Source of the DNA: Poriferisodalis sp965208555
GTDB lineage: Bacteria > Actinomycetota > Acidimicrobiia > Acidimicrobiales > Poriferisodalaceae
Direction of reading: 5' to 3'
DNA: 64,000 nt
NCBI RefSeq assembly: GCF_965208555.1
Contig: NZ_OZ242342.1
Span: forward strand, 2,852,001-2,916,000
Position 1 is the first letter of the stretch, and each line of letters opens with the position of its first letter. Both the position numbers and the translations under genes were made by a program. Below, in pieces: positions 63,025 through 64,000 of this stretch. The notes beneath the pieces are model-generated. The model was not told the DNA's origin and did no database searches. It was given only the letters and a program-made list of their open reading frames with translations.

Positions 63025-64000
63025 GTGAGACGCCGGCGTGGTGGGTCGCGGTGCTTGAGGGTCACCGTGGCGGTGTTGGTGGGTGCGGCGGCGGTGTTGG
63101 GGCCGTTGGCGTCGGCGATGGGGGCGTCGCCGGAGCTGCAGCTGCGCGACGTTCCTGAGGCGGTGGAGCTGGGCGATATCGCGGATGAACCCAAGACCGT
63201 GGTCAACAGCACGATTGACGACGCGGCCGGGGGTGTGGTGCGGTACGGGTTCGAGCTGTCCTCGCCGCAGTCAGTGGAGGTGGTGCTGCGGCTGCTGAGC
63301 GCGAACCTGGATGTGTTCTTGGAGGACGCCTGGGGCGAGGTGCTGGGCTCGGGCACCGAGCTGGGGCGTTCGGATGAGCGGTTCACCCTGACGTTGGCGG
63401 CGGGCAGCTATGTGGTGCGGCTGGAGTCCGCGGGACCGGTGCGGTACCGGCTCAAGCTCAAGGTCACCGAGCCGGTGGGGGAGCCCGTCGGCACCCGCAC
63501 GGACCCGGGCACCAAGACAGACCCGGGCGCCCCCGCGGATGTCGCCGAGGCATGGACGGCGGTGCTGGACGCGGAGGTTGAGAAGGGCGCGGACGGGGTT
63601 GTGGGCTATTCGCGTTGGGCGGGGTTCGGGTCGTTGTCGCCGTTGACGTTCGTGGCGCCTTCGGGCAGCAATCAGGTGATGCTGCTGCTGGAGACGGCTG
63701 GGGGTCTGTATCTGGTGATGCGCCGGCCGCTGGAGAACGACTTCGTGCTCGATGTGAACGGGACGCTGTTCCGCGGTTCACAGAGCCTGGTGTGGTCGGC
63801 CGAGCCAGCGTCGCGGTCGTTCTGGTGGCCGTTGGCGGGGTCGGCGATCGGCGCTTCGGGCGGTTCAGTGGACGTGTCGCTGACCTTCGAGGGCTCCGCT
63901 TCGCTCGCGGGGCGGCCGGCGGTGGCGCCGGGTGCGTGGTTCAGCGAGGTGCCAGCGGGCCATGACGGCTCGGCGGAGTTCGATCTGCAGCTGAATTTCG
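63025..64000 (+). CDS. Large secreted protein, 5' part only (runs off the window)
   Basis: The frame from GTG 63025 stays open to the end of the window (325 codons seen). It is the only possible start because an in-frame TGA lies at 63010. An Arg-rich n-region (MRRRRGG) and a hydrophobic core (VTVAVLVGAAAVLGPLA) to about residue 32 form a signal peptide. Residues about 38-140 look like a pre-peptidase C-terminal-type beta domain (VVRYGFELSSPQSVEVVLRL, FTLTLAAGSYVVRLES). After a linker with two TDPGTKTDPGA-like units, a module WTAVLDAEV...GYS...GSLSPLTF begins, as in other modular exported proteins of marine actinobacteria. Function is unknown, probably cell-surface. Confidence 0.75.
   Translation, partial: MRRRRGGSRCLRVTVAVLVGAAAVLGPLASAMGASPELQLRDVPEAVELGDIADEPKTVVNSTIDDAAGGVVRYGFELSSPQSVEVVLRLLSANLDVFLEDAWGEVLGSGTELGRSDERFTLTLAAGSYVVRLESAGPVRYRLKLKVTEPVGEPVGTRTDPGTKTDPGAPADVAEAWTAVLDAEVEKGADGVVGYSRWAGFGSLSPLTFVAPSGSNQVMLLLETAGGLYLVMRRPLENDFVLDVNGTLFRGSQSLVWSAEPASRSFWWPLAGSAIGASGGSVDVSLTFEGSASLAGRPAVAPGAWFSEVPAGHDGSAEFDLQLNF

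Overview
The window is a high-GC chromosomal segment, densely coded on both strands. The gene content points to an uncultured-type actinobacterium, most likely class Acidimicrobiia. Supporting signs are the actinobacterial pgsA-cinA ... recA-miaB-miaA-hflX-dapF neighbourhood, several F420-type luciferase-like oxidoreductases, an actinobacterial SOS box in front of recA, class III CoA-transferases and acyl-CoA enzymes, and large secreted leucine-rich-repeat proteins. The assignment is an inference from gene content; no rRNA gene is present.

Layout. 0.1-9.5 kb: a sugar ABC importer (lipoprotein, a strongly enlarged permease, ATPase), a Gfo/Idh/MocA dehydrogenase, iolD and iolG, closed by a convergent LacI-type repressor. 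This reads as a (myo-)inositol uptake and breakdown operon. 9.6-14.5 kb: an SMP-30 lactonase, a PhyH dioxygenase and an SDR on the minus strand, then an EamA exporter and a DUF6159 membrane protein. 14.7-22.2 kb: a 1379-residue secreted LRR protein with a 15-C tract in its 5' coding region, an F420-type oxidoreductase, a solitary DNA methyltransferase and a secreted FN3 protein. 22.4-31 kb: carbon and acyl metabolism genes (class III aminotransferase, CoA-transferase, acyl-CoA dehydrogenase, NUDIX, SMP-30, hydrolase, SDR, MFS).

30.8-57 kb is the housekeeping core: a family A DNA polymerase with 3'-5' exonuclease and a large insertion, a lone HigA-type regulator, a class IV aminotransferase, pgsA, cinA, accessory acyl genes, recA with an SOS-controlled promoter, a Baeyer-Villiger monooxygenase, miaB, miaA, a DapC-like aminotransferase, DUF4328, hflX, dapF (first catalytic Cys replaced by Ser), an SDR, tRNA-Gly, metX and a DEAD-box helicase. 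recX and lexA are absent from this neighbourhood.

57.2-64 kb: tRNA-Cys and tRNA-Val are followed by a visibly AT-richer gene for a many-helix membrane protein. Divergent from it is an unusual 878-residue protein whose N-terminal half resembles the C-terminal part of an N6-type DNA methylase and whose C-terminal part is a membrane M48 metalloprotease. The window ends inside another large secreted protein gene. This tRNA-bordered end looks like an accessory island and is, with the poly-C LRR gene, the most promising place for something undescribed.

A recurring regulatory theme is a TANNNT -10 hexamer 6-9 nt before the start codon, suggesting that many genes here are transcribed as leaderless mRNAs.
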